A DNA stretch of 33,032 nt from Actinomycetota bacterium (GTDB lineage: Bacteria; Actinomycetota; Actinomycetes; Streptosporangiales; Streptosporangiaceae): the NCBI GenBank assembly GCA_003164955.1, contig PLRW01000084.1, forward strand, positions 219 to 33,250, read 5' to 3'. Position 1 is the first letter of the stretch. Every line of letters starts with the position of its first letter. Below, piece by piece: positions 1-7,421 of this stretch. The translations under genes were made by a program, and so were the position numbers. A model generated the notes under the pieces. The model ran no database searches, was not told the origin of the DNA, and saw only the letters and a program-made list of their open reading frames with translations.

Positions 1-1185
1 GGCGGGCAGAAGGCGGTCGGCTTCTCCATTCCGCGCGACGACTGGGTCAACTTCGCCGGCACAGTGGGCCCCCAGCAGCAGGGCAAGATCGACCAAGCCT
101 ACGGCGTCGGCATGTTCTACCAGCAGCAGCATCTCAAGGCGCAGAACCCTCACATCAGCCAGGACCAGCTCGCGTTCGAGGGCAACGAAGCCGGGCGCAC
201 GGCCGCGGTGGACACGGTCCAGCAGCTCACCGGTGTGCACATCGATCACTTCGCCGAGGTGAACCTGGACGGCTTCTACGAGCTGGCCAACGTGCTCGGC
301 GGGGTCAAGGTCTGCCTCCACCACGCGGTCGATGACCGTAACTCCGGCGCGGACTTCCCCGCTGGTTACCAGCACCTGGACGCGTCACAGGCGCTGGCCT
401 TCGTCCGTCAGCGCGACGGCCTGCCCAACGGCGACCTGGACCGGACGCACCGTCAGCAGGCCTTCCTCGACGCGGTCATGGAGCAGTTGCGCACCGAGGG
501 TGTGATCGGTGACCTGACCAAGATCAGCGCACTGCTGTCGGTGGCCAAGCAGTACGTGATCACTGACTCTGACTGGAACCTGCTGGACTTCGCTACCCAG
601 ATGCAGAGCCTGACCAGCGGGAACCTGGTCTTCCGCACGCTGCCCATTCAGGGTTACGCCACGATCGACGGCCAGGACGCCAACGTGGTCGACCCCGCGA
701 GCATTGAGAGCATCGTCCAGTCCACGTTCTACCCGAAGCCCGTCACGCCATCCACGGCGGGGACACAGCCGGCTCAGCCCGGCACCTCAGCTGCGGACAC
801 GACCGTGGACGTGCTCAACGGCGGTGGCCGGGCCGGCCTGGCCTCGCGCGTGTCCGGAGCCATGATCCAGGCCGGGTTCAAGGTCGGTAAAGTGGGGAAC
901 TCGGCCGCCCTCACCACCACGGAGGTCCACTACGGGGCGGGTGAGGCGGCCAACGCCAGCCGGATCGCCTCGGCGTTCGGCGTCACGTCGGCCGCCAGCG
1001 CCACGGTGGCCGCGAATCACATCGAGGTCCTGATCGGCTCGGCCACCACCTCCGTGCCGGCCGTCAGAGCGGCCCCGGCCGCCGGGTCCAGTTCGCGGTC
1101 GTCCTCGCCGTCGTCGCTCATTCCCACTTCCGGCGCGCAGGGCGGCGCCGTCGGTGCCGGAAAGGGCATCCCCTGCGTCAACTGA
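1..1185 (+). CDS. LytR-CpsA-Psr (LCP) family protein with LytR_C domain, 5' end missing
   Basis: The reading frame is open at the left edge, so the N-terminus (signal anchor and first part of the catalytic domain) lies outside the window. The visible start reads GFSIPRDDWV, a typical LCP core strand. It is followed by the conserved stretch around FVRQRDGLPNGDLDRTHRQQ (about bases 400-460), which carries the arginines that bind the polyprenyl-pyrophosphate head group in LCP enzymes. After a Pro/Thr/Ala linker comes a LytR_C-type domain beginning TTVDVLNGGGRAGLA (from about base 800), then a Ser/Ala/Gly-rich tail. LCP proteins transfer glycopolymers such as teichoic acid or arabinogalactan from a lipid carrier to peptidoglycan on the outer face of the membrane. 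Its stop lies 7 bases from the stop of the convergent membrane gene. Family assignment is firm; the polymer substrate is unknown. Confidence 0.93.
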   Translation, partial: GGQKAVGFSIPRDDWVNFAGTVGPQQQGKIDQAYGVGMFYQQQHLKAQNPHISQDQLAFEGNEAGRTAAVDTVQQLTGVHIDHFAEVNLDGFYELANVLGGVKVCLHHAVDDRNSGADFPAGYQHLDASQALAFVRQRDGLPNGDLDRTHRQQAFLDAVMEQLRTEGVIGDLTKISALLSVAKQYVITDSDWNLLDFATQMQSLTSGNLVFRTLPIQGYATIDGQDANVVDPASIESIVQSTFYPKPVTPSTAGTQPAQPGTSAADTTVDVLNGGGRAGLASRVSGAMIQAGFKVGKVGNSAALTTTEVHYGAGEAANASRIASAFGVTSAASATVAANHIEVLIGSATTSVPAVRAAPAAGSSSRSSSPSSLIPTSGAQGGAVGAGKGIPCVN

Positions 1186-1192
1186 GGTCGGG

Positions 1193-1768
1193 TCAGGACG
1201 GCAGCACCGGAGTCTCCGCCTGGCGGTGGTCCGGCACGGGCGCGGTGCTCGCCGGCTGGCGGGCCTGACCGGCCTGGGCCGCCGGGCGTGCCGGGCCTGC
1301 CGCGCGCAGACGGCGAGGCAGCATCCGGTGGCGGCGTGTCCAGATGTGCCTGACGATGATGATGATGAGGAGCAGGGCGGACAGGCCGTGCGGCACGAGC
1401 CGGGGGCCGGCCTGGAGCCAGTCCGCGATGCCGGACCAGGTGACCGCGGCGACGAGGGCGAGCAGCAGCAGCGCCTGGCTCAGGTTCCAGCGCATCACGG
1501 CCGGCAGTGGGCGGCGGTGCCGCAGCCGGCGGACAGCGCCGCGGAGCCAGACGCGGCGGTACCACAGGTGCGGGCCGACCGCGGCGGCGAGCACCAGGCC
1601 GAAGATGCTGTGCAGCGTGATCGAGGACGGCTCGACCAGCAGGCAGACAGCCCCCGAGGTGGCCAGGGCCACGTCGGCCAGCCAGCGGCGGCGGTACACG
1701 TCGCGGCGGCCTGGCGCGGCCGGGCTGGGCGATCCCCCGGATTCCCGGCGCCCCCGTCGTTCCTTCAT
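1193..1768 (-). CDS. Small four-helix membrane protein, cytochrome b561/DUF4405-like
   Basis: Starting at the ATG at 1766-1768 gives 191 residues with four predicted membrane helices: about 28-46, 49-70, 92-117 and 126-143. Two histidines sit in helix 2 (H53, H67) and two in helix 4 (H127, H141), each pair 14 residues apart. This is the arrangement of bis-heme cytochrome b561-type proteins, so a role in transmembrane electron transfer is plausible. The tail is rich in Arg, Ala and Pro. An upstream extension to base 1939 is possible, but its Arg-rich sequence looks like non-coding DNA. The gene converges on the LCP gene, and a 24-bp perfect palindrome lies 68 bases upstream of the start. The helices and histidines are seen; heme binding and function are inferred. 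Confidence 0.7.
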   Translation of the reverse strand: MKERRGRRESGGSPSPAAPGRRDVYRRRWLADVALATSGAVCLLVEPSSITLHSIFGLVLAAAVGPHLWYRRVWLRGAVRRLRHRRPLPAVMRWNLSQALLLLALVAAVTWSGIADWLQAGPRLVPHGLSALLLIIIIVRHIWTRRHRMLPRRLRAAGPARPAAQAGQARQPASTAPVPDHRQAETPVLPS

Positions 1769-1835
1769 ACCCGTGACGGTAGAAGCGGGCGGCTCCCGCC
1801 GGCATCGCCCCCGGCGCCGATCTTCCCATCGCCTC

Positions 1836-1859
1836 CGAGGATGAGCCGGCTCATCCTCG
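1836..1859. promoter_or_regulatory. 24-bp perfect palindrome, candidate operator
   Basis: Half-site CGAGGATGAGCC is followed at once by its exact reverse complement. It lies 68 bases upstream of the start of the b561-like membrane gene and no other feature explains it. A dimeric repressor or activator site is the simplest reading. A transcript hairpin is less likely because there is no loop. Confidence 0.55.
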
Positions 1860-1942
1860 CGAATGACTGTTGATTCCTTACCCGTACCGGGCCAAGCAGG
1901 CCGCACCGGCTTGATCCGGGCTACGCATGCGCGCTCCACGAC

Positions 1943-1992
1943 GATTCGGGCAGCGCTATTCAGCGAATAGCGCCGAAAACGCTGCCCGAATC
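1943..1992. repeat. Palindromic repeat, copy A
   Basis: The outer arms GATTCGGGCAGCG (1943-1955) and CGCTGCCCGAATC (1980-1992) are perfect complements. An inner palindrome, GCGCTATTC-AGC-GAATAGCGC, lies at 1953-1973. Similarity to copy B at 2300-2348 continues beyond the arms on the side with CGCTNCACGAC (about 1931-1942). It looks like a REP- or MITE-type dispersed element. Confidence 0.65.
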
Positions 1993-2146
1993 CGCTGGGG
2001 GGCGCGCAGTGCGCTCACGGTCAGACGGCCCGCACGCCGTCTTTGCAGATCAGCGCACCGTGAGGGGCTTGCTGTCGCTACGCCAGAAGGACCAGAGTCC
2101 CCATCTAGCGGGCGCAACAAGCCGCCCGCTGTGCCGTTCGGGCTGG

Positions 2147-2290
2147 TCAGCGCCGCGTAACAAAGGTTCCACGCCCGGGCAGCACGCGGACCAGGCCACG
2201 CTCGACCAGCTCCTTGACGGCCCGACGTGCGGTTCCCAGAGCAACCCCGTATTCCTTGGCGAGGTCGCGCTCTCCTGGGAGGCGTGTGCG
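2147..2290 (-). pseudogene. GntR-type winged-helix fragment
   Basis: The last 47 residues of the frame (RTRLPGERDLAKEYG..., then LGTARRAVKELVERG and the wing LPGRGTFV) match the recognition helix and wing of a GntR-family DNA-binding domain. The N-terminal helix that normally precedes it is missing. At that point the sequence runs into palindromic repeat copy B (2300-2348), and beyond that into pncA on the same strand in another frame. There is no effector domain. It may be a relic cut by the repeat or a very short wHTH protein with an obscure start. I favour a remnant. Confidence 0.55.
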
Positions 2291-2299
2291 CTGCACGAC

Positions 2300-2348
2300 G
2301 ATTCGGGTTGCGTTCTCGGCGAATACGACTGAGAGTGCAACCCGAATC
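2300..2348. repeat. Palindromic repeat, copy B
   Basis: The arms GATTCGGGTTGC (2300-2311) and GCAACCCGAATC (2337-2348) are perfect complements around a 25-base centre. Compared with copy A, the arms differ in sequence but still pair, and flanking bases (CGCTGCACGAC) and parts of the centre are shared. Copies A and B face the same way, about 357 bases apart. Confidence 0.65.
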
Positions 2349-2424
2349 CGGAGGCGTGGTTGCGGCCGGTCCCGCCACAGCCCCCACCAGAGATCAAGCA
2401 GCACCGTGCGGGAGCTTATTGACC

Positions 2425-3000
2425 CTAGGACAGCAGAACTGGCGTGCCGGTGAGATCGACGCCGGCGTCGCGCAGTTCGGTGAGGGCACGGGCCGTGCTG
2501 TCGGGGGCGACGCCCGCCGTGAGCCCCAGCAGGACGCGGGTGGCGAACCCGCCCTGAGCCCCGTCCGCGGCCGTCGCGCGCACGCAATGGTCGGTGGCGA
2601 TCCCGACGACGTCGAGTTCGGTGACGTCCCGCTCGCGCAGCCAGTCACCCAGCGATGTGCCGGTGTCGTCGGCTCCTTCGAATCCGCTGTAGGCGGCGGC
2701 GTACGCGCCCTTGCGGAAGATCGCCTCCACCCGGCTCGTGTCCAGGTCGGGGTGGAACTCCGCGCCCGGCGTCCCGGCGACGCAGTGCGGCGGCCAGGTG
2801 CGGGCGTAGTCCGGGTGGCCGGAGAAGTGGTCGCCAGGATCGATGTGATGGTCCTGGGTGGCGACGATGTGCGCGTACTCGCTGTTGCCGGTGGCGAGGC
2901 GCCCGCTGATGGAACGGGCCACGTAGGCGCCACCCGGTACGGCGAGTGAGCCGCCCTCACAAAAATCGTTCTGGACGTCCACGACGATGAGTGCGCGCAC
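2425..3000 (-). CDS. pncA: Nicotinamidase / pyrazinamidase
   Basis: Starting at the GTG at 2998-3000 gives 191 residues beginning VRALIVVDVQNDF, the usual PncA N-terminus. A longer frame to 3081 adds an implausible leader. The catalytic triad is visible as D8 (DVQNDF), K97 (FRKG) and C139 (TDHCVRATA). The metal ligands are D50, H52, H58 and H72 (TQDHHIDPGDHF and PPHCVAG), each one residue later than in the Mycobacterium tuberculosis enzyme. It hydrolyses nicotinamide to nicotinate in NAD salvage. PncB, encoded at 9765-11102 on the same strand, takes the next step. The gene is divergent from a decayed methyltransferase gene 80 bases away. Confidence 0.93.
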   Translation of the reverse strand: MRALIVVDVQNDFCEGGSLAVPGGAYVARSISGRLATGNSEYAHIVATQDHHIDPGDHFSGHPDYARTWPPHCVAGTPGAEFHPDLDTSRVEAIFRKGAYAAAYSGFEGADDTGTSLGDWLRERDVTELDVVGIATDHCVRATAADGAQGGFATRVLLGLTAGVAPDSTARALTELRDAGVDLTGTPVLLS

Positions 3001-3079
3001 CCGCCCACGGTATCGTGCCGGAAGCGTTGCCCGCGAGGTCAAAGCCGTCCTTGACGTCACCAGCGTGGACGAGGGGAAC

Positions 3080-3279
3080 ATGGCGGATTACTGGAACCAT
3101 AACGTGCACTACCAGCCGCTGATCCTGGCCGCGGTGCCGCTGGATTGCGGCAGCGCGCTCGACGTCGGCTGCGGCGACGGGACGAGGTCCGCGCCGGCGC
3201 GCTGCGACTGCTCCCCGGGGCCCAGTACCGCCGTCACCTCCTGTGGCGCTATTCCCTCCTGTGGCGCAAGCCCTCCTGA
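3080..3279 (+). pseudogene. SAM-dependent methyltransferase, internal deletion
   Basis: The ATG at 3080 opens MADYWNHNVHYQPLILAAVP followed by the SAM-binding motif I ALDVGCGDG, the N-terminus of a class I methyltransferase. At about 3178-3182 the family similarity jumps to a different frame: bases 3181-3279 read DEVRAGALRLLPGAQYRRHL and then LWRYSLLWRKPS before TGA, which is the C-terminal end typical of the same family. The middle of the gene (probably several hundred bases) is gone, and the deletion also shifts the frame. The product cannot be a working enzyme. The two gene ends are clear; the size of the lost part is inferred. Confidence 0.8.
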
Positions 3280-3407
3280 CCCCGCCCACCGCCGGCTCAT
3301 GTACGCAGGGGTGCCCTCGGCAGGCTCGATCGCCCGGGCCCGCCCGATCTTCTCGCTGCTTCCGGGGATCCCGGCAATGGCTCGCACCTGGAGGCTGCAA
3401 GCAATGC

Positions 3408-6347
3408 TTACCGGGATGCAGGCAATGGCGCAAACGAGAAGTTGCTAAAGACCGCTGATTCTTTCCCGTTGCTACTGTTAATAATTCCCAAGCCAATATA
3501 TTCGGTCTTGGAGAACGCCGCATCCGTGACGGTTCCTATCTTGGCCCCGTCGACGTAGACACTCTGATCGGAACCCCGCGAGACTGCCGTGATGGTGTAG
3601 GTCGGCGCCCGGCGGATGACATTGAGGTAGATCGGGGATGAACCATGGGCGCCGAACTTATCGATGTCAACCGAATCGTCGCTGCAAATAACAGTCAGGT
3701 AGCGCCCGGCCGCGCTGGCGCGGGTAAAGATACCTGCGCAGCCGGCGAAGCCGGCGCTGAACGCTATCTTGACCGAGACGCGGTAATTCTGCGAAGCAAA
3801 GCCGTACGCCGGCAGGAACTTTACATCCCCCTCAATGTTCGGGCCTGGGCCTATCTCCACGTGCAAGCCGGCGCCGCACGTCGTGGTAATGGCTTCGCCT
3901 GGGGTTACTGTCCACAGCGCTCCGCCAGCATCGCAGCCAGGTCCGGGGACCGGAGCCGTGTAGGGGGCACTGGCCAGCGCGGCGTTGGCCCGCGTCAGTT
4001 GGGGCAGCGCGCTGCCGAGGACCACGAGCGCCGCACCAGTGGCCACCGCGCCGACTCCGGCAATGCCAGCTTGCACGGCGCTGCGCGCCGGGATTCGCGA
4101 CCCGCCGGGGCGCACGGGCGCCGTGCCGGCCCGCCGGACGGGTGCAGCCGGTGCTGGCCGAACGCCGGCCTTCGCGGGCAGGTACGTCATCTTGGTGACG
4201 AAGGCGATGATGACGAGCGCAGAGCCCAGTGCGGCCAGTCCGAGGGGGGTGACGGGATCGGCCGTCAGATAGCCCGGGGGGGCCGCTGCACCGACTGGAG
4301 CCCGCAGCGCTCCCAGGTACAGGAGGGTCGCGGTCGAAACGAGGGTGTAGCTGACGGTGAGCAGGATCCGGCCATCGCGAGGATAAGCAGCCGTGTTGGC
4401 CGCCGTACCGGTGAGATTGTCGCCCGACGCCGCGAAGCCCCAGAAAACGGTGAGGAAAAAGAGGCCGGCCAGCCAGTAGTCCGAGTCCGCACCAAGCTTG
4501 GTAATCGCGTTCAGGAGATCAAGTATCCAGCTGACGATCTGAAGCCCGGCCAGCAGCGCGAGCACATGCGGCAGTTGCCCGGCGGCCTCGTGCCTGCGCC
4601 TGCGTACGGCCAGGCTGATCAGCCAGCCGAGAGCCCCCAGTGAAGCGACGGCCTGCAGACCGCTGAGCAGCGTGAAGTGATGCTGCGGGAGCAGCGCCGG
4701 CAAGCGCGCGGCCGCCAGGAAAGCGGGCAGCGCCGCGAGAATGATCAGCAGACCGACAATGACCAGCAGCAATCCCCGGCCCCGCTGTTCCGGCTGGCCT
4801 GTCCTGCCGTGCCCAAGGAGGAACAGTCCCACGGTGAGTGCCGCCAGTGCGATCGGGACGCTCACGAGCGAGTAGAACCGGTAGTCCAGTTGCGCCGACC
4901 ACCCGATCGCACTTCGAATGGCAGAGGTGATAGTGAGAAGAATGGTGATGTAAATGAAGGTAACTATGGCCCCGGTGACTACTGCGCGAGACCTTATATC
5001 GCCTGACCAGCCACCAAAGCCGGGCACCAGGCGGACGAACGCGGCGAGAAGCACGGCCGGTATGCCGATGATCGCCAGTTCGGGCAGAACGTCGATGCCA
5101 TCAAGGCGTACCACGTTTGCGATGATGGCGAGCGCCACCAGCAGCGTGAGAATCACCAGCAGCCAGAGCGGCCGCTTGTGCTTCGTTCCCACGACGAGCG
5201 ACCGGACAGCGATCTCGCCCCATTCCAGCAGGTCCGTGCTGCCGAGCAGGACGACGAGGACCAGGAAGGTGGGCAGCAGGACCGCCTGGACGCCCAGATC
5301 CTCGAGCAACGAGCCGGTACCGGTCGCGGCCTGGCCGGCCTGTGCGTAGAGCACCCAGATCGCGAACTCCAGCCCGTAGTAGGCCAGCACGCAGGCCAGT
5401 GCGCCCTGGAAGGTCCTTGGATGCCATGGCTGGTCATCCGGATCCGGAGGGACCACCGGCTCCTTACGTTGCGCGTGCCGTCTCGCTACCGTCATGCCGC
5501 CGAGCCAGATCCAGAAGACTCCGAGGACGCCAAGCTGTGCCCAGCGCAGCCCGGCATCGGTCAGCTGCGGCTCGATGCTGGTGCCACCCAGCCGGAGAGC
5601 AGAGATGGGCGCATCGGCCAGCGTCCAGGTGGCCAGCGCGGCAATCGGGATGCCCACACTCGCGCGGACCCGCAACGCCCCGGCCAGCCCGAACCAGTAC
5701 CCGGCCGCGATCGAAATGACCATCACAACGAACACAACCAGCGGAACCGTGAATGTACCGCCCGCCGCACCCGGCACTGCGCTGTTCACTTGTGGCTGGT
5801 GCACCTTTTGCAGCGCCATCAGAATCGTCACGAGCGCGATCTGTGCGATGGTGACCCGGATTAACCATTTTGATGGGAATTTGAGGCGTTTTGGGGTGAG
5901 GCGCTTCGCGCGATAGGTGGCTACGAGTCCTTTCGCTTCCTCGGTGTCTGCCGATTCCGTTTCCTTGTCGTCTGCCGATTGTGGCCCCTCGGAATCTGCC
6001 GCCACCGCTTCCGCTCCCGCGCCCTCGGCCGCGTCTGCCATCCCATCAGTTGCAGCCACTTCAACTCCCGCTGCCGCCGCCGCCACTACCAGCGTCGTTG
6101 CCTCAGTGACCGGCACCTCGGCGTCCGCTGCCTCTTCGCTCGGCGCCTCGCCAGCCTGGACGGCGGCATTCTCAGCCGCCGGATATACATGCTCATGTTT
6201 CGTCTGGGCCAGAATCGGCAGAAATTCCTGTATCGCTATCGGGCTATCGTTCTCGGCAGGACCTGATCTAGGCTGGACCCGCCCGCAGCGCAAGCACTGG
6301 CCCGTTGCCGCCTCGACTTGACCCTCACAAGAGCCGCAAATTGTCAT
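3408..6347 (-). CDS. Large polytopic membrane protein: N-terminal zinc ribbon, C-terminal jelly-roll-like domain
   Basis: Starting at the ATG at 6345-6347 (or the GTG just before it) gives 979 residues. The N-terminus is a short zinc ribbon with C4, C7, C18 and C21 (CGSC ... CLRC). Next comes a Glu/Ala/Thr-rich acidic, low-complexity linker to about residue 150, then a hydrophobic body with at least a dozen membrane helices. The last ~180 residues, starting near the GPGCDAGG stretch, are soluble. They end in strands such as YRVSVKIAFS, YTITAVSRGSDQSVYVDGAKIG and AVFSNFSFAPL, which resemble a concanavalin/LamG-like (DUF1080-type) domain and contain four cysteines. I do not recognise the family. 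The topology suggests a cytoplasmic zinc ribbon and an extracellular C-terminal sandwich. Its 5' end is richer in A+T at wobble positions than the neighbours, hinting at transfer. It is divergent from a lipoprotein gene 84 bases away. Confidence 0.75.
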   Translation of the reverse strand: MTICGSCEGQVEAATGQCLRCGRVQPRSGPAENDSPIAIQEFLPILAQTKHEHVYPAAENAAVQAGEAPSEEAADAEVPVTEATTLVVAAAAAGVEVAATDGMADAAEGAGAEAVAADSEGPQSADDKETESADTEEAKGLVATYRAKRLTPKRLKFPSKWLIRVTIAQIALVTILMALQKVHQPQVNSAVPGAAGGTFTVPLVVFVVMVISIAAGYWFGLAGALRVRASVGIPIAALATWTLADAPISALRLGGTSIEPQLTDAGLRWAQLGVLGVFWIWLGGMTVARRHAQRKEPVVPPDPDDQPWHPRTFQGALACVLAYYGLEFAIWVLYAQAGQAATGTGSLLEDLGVQAVLLPTFLVLVVLLGSTDLLEWGEIAVRSLVVGTKHKRPLWLLVILTLLVALAIIANVVRLDGIDVLPELAIIGIPAVLLAAFVRLVPGFGGWSGDIRSRAVVTGAIVTFIYITILLTITSAIRSAIGWSAQLDYRFYSLVSVPIALAALTVGLFLLGHGRTGQPEQRGRGLLLVIVGLLIILAALPAFLAAARLPALLPQHHFTLLSGLQAVASLGALGWLISLAVRRRRHEAAGQLPHVLALLAGLQIVSWILDLLNAITKLGADSDYWLAGLFFLTVFWGFAASGDNLTGTAANTAAYPRDGRILLTVSYTLVSTATLLYLGALRAPVGAAAPPGYLTADPVTPLGLAALGSALVIIAFVTKMTYLPAKAGVRPAPAAPVRRAGTAPVRPGGSRIPARSAVQAGIAGVGAVATGAALVVLGSALPQLTRANAALASAPYTAPVPGPGCDAGGALWTVTPGEAITTTCGAGLHVEIGPGPNIEGDVKFLPAYGFASQNYRVSVKIAFSAGFAGCAGIFTRASAAGRYLTVICSDDSVDIDKFGAHGSSPIYLNVIRRAPTYTITAVSRGSDQSVYVDGAKIGTVTDAAFSKTEYIGLGIINSSNGKESAVFSNFSFAPLPASR

Positions 6348-6395
6348 CACAATGCTCTTTCTGACTGCCACCGAAAATCGAGTTTTGATAATATC

Positions 6396-6408
6396 ATTTC
6401 AGTGAAAT
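6396..6408. promoter_or_regulatory. Dyad in the divergent promoter region
   Basis: ATTTCA-G-TGAAAT is a perfect 13-base dyad in the short AT-rich space (6348-6431) between the zinc-ribbon membrane gene and the lipoprotein gene. It may be a shared operator. A ribosome-binding AAGGAAG follows at 6417-6423, 8 bases before the lipoprotein GTG. Confidence 0.4.
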
Positions 6409-6431
6409 AACGCTACAAGGAAGTAGATACC

Positions 6432-7355
6432 GTGACCAAAAGGCTCGATCGCGCGCTGTGTTTAGCAGCAGTGAGCGCGACAATCCTGCTGTCGGCCTGC
6501 GGGGGCCACACTGCCGTCCCCTCCTCGGGCACCTCCACGGGCCCCTCCTCTGTCCCCTCCTCGGGCACCTCCACGGCGGCGAGCGCCGCCCAGACGCCCA
6601 GCTCGCAGGGCGCTACCACGGAACGCGTGGACGCATGGTTCGTCGACGGCGGGCACGCGGAACTTACCCGCCTGACCGTCGCGATCGTCGGCGTCGGACA
6701 CGCCTCGGACACCTTCGCCGCACTGGGTGCAGCCTGCGCTAAGCTCGCCGCCGCCGTGGCGAGCGCGCAGGCCGGTCCGCCGGTCCCGGACGCGGCCGCG
6801 CAGGCCTCGTTGACTGGTGCTCTGGCCGACTACGCGAAGAGCGCAGGGGATTGTCAGGCGGGAGCCTCGGCGCACAATGACGCGCTGATCAGTAAGGCAG
6901 CGACCGCGACGAGCGCCGCGACCAGCTACCTGCAACGGTTCGAGACGGAAACCGAGGACGCGCAAACCAAGGAGGTGCAGAGCGAGGAGGCCCGCAGGTG
7001 CAAGCAGCTCTACCAAGCCTGGGAAGACGGCCCAGCCCACGCGGCGATTAGTCAGTTCCTCACAGCGCTCAACGCTCTGCAGGTGGCCGAATCCGGGACG
7101 AACCTCCCCGCCATAACTACCGCGGCCGAGAAGGCCGCCCAGCCAGCCGCGCAACTCGCTCGGGACCCCGTCCCGGCCTGCGCCGACCCCGCGGACGACT
7201 TTGCCCAGATCCTCGCCACGGTCCGTACCGCAGCGGCCAGCGTGGCTACCGCGAAGAGCCAGTCCGCCGTGGTGCAGGCCCAAGCGCCGCTCAAGGGCGT
7301 ACCAGTCCTGGAGGCCGCGTTCACCGCCGAGGTGAAAACCGCCACTGGTACGTAG
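6432..7355 (+). CDS. Secreted lipoprotein of unknown function
   Basis: The GTG at 6432 is preceded by AAGGAAG at good spacing. The 307-residue product begins with a positively charged signal peptide and the lipobox LLSAC, so C23 should be lipidated. A Ser/Thr/Pro-rich linker follows. It contains a duplicated VPSSGTST segment encoded by a 25-bp repeat at 6516-6540 and 6552-6576 (period 36). The mature part is Ala-rich and probably all alpha-helical, with only two or three cysteines. I recognise no catalytic motif. Being divergent from the polytopic protein and sharing an AT-rich promoter space suggests the two may work together at the envelope. Confidence 0.8.
   Translation: MTKRLDRALCLAAVSATILLSACGGHTAVPSSGTSTGPSSVPSSGTSTAASAAQTPSSQGATTERVDAWFVDGGHAELTRLTVAIVGVGHASDTFAALGAACAKLAAAVASAQAGPPVPDAAAQASLTGALADYAKSAGDCQAGASAHNDALISKAATATSAATSYLQRFETETEDAQTKEVQSEEARRCKQLYQAWEDGPAHAAISQFLTALNALQVAESGTNLPAITTAAEKAAQPAAQLARDPVPACADPADDFAQILATVRTAAASVATAKSQSAVVQAQAPLKGVPVLEAAFTAEVKTATGT
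6516..6576 (+). repeat. In-frame tandem duplication, 25-bp units, period 36
   Basis: The same 25 bases, starting GTCCCCTCCTCGGGCACC, occur at 6516-6540 and 6552-6576. The 36-base period keeps the frame and lengthens the lipoprotein's Ser/Thr/Pro linker. The unit is likely to vary in copy number. Confidence 0.75.
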
Positions 7356-7370
7356 CCGACGGCCAGGGGA

Positions 7371-7387
7371 TCGCCGGAACCCGGCGA
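7371..7387. terminator. Hairpin between convergent genes
   Basis: TCGCCGG-AAC-CCGGCGA is a perfect 7-bp stem with a 3-base loop. It sits between the stop codons of the lipoprotein gene and the glycosyltransferase gene. There is no long T-tract, but the position fits a bidirectional terminator. Confidence 0.5.
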
Positions 7388-7421
7388 AGTCATTACCGAG
7401 GTATTCAAGCCCGAAAGCAAG

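Larger units (their letters stand above)
1769..2146. other. Gene-poor stretch with palindromes and repeat copy A
   Basis: I see no convincing gene here. Open frames on both strands are Arg/Pro/Ala-rich and match no family I know. The stretch holds a 24-bp palindrome (1836-1859) and the first copy of a palindromic repeat (1943-1992). Confidence 0.6.

Noticed and set aside
1017..1829. 270-codon minus-strand frame beside the b561-like gene
   Set aside because: Pro/Arg/Ala-rich, overlaps the LCP gene, no membrane helices; the alternate frame at 1193-1768 has four helices and paired histidines.
3645..4643. 332-codon plus-strand frame opposite the zinc-ribbon membrane protein
   Set aside because: Arg/Gly/Ala-rich shadow without family similarity; the opposite strand has clear membrane helices.
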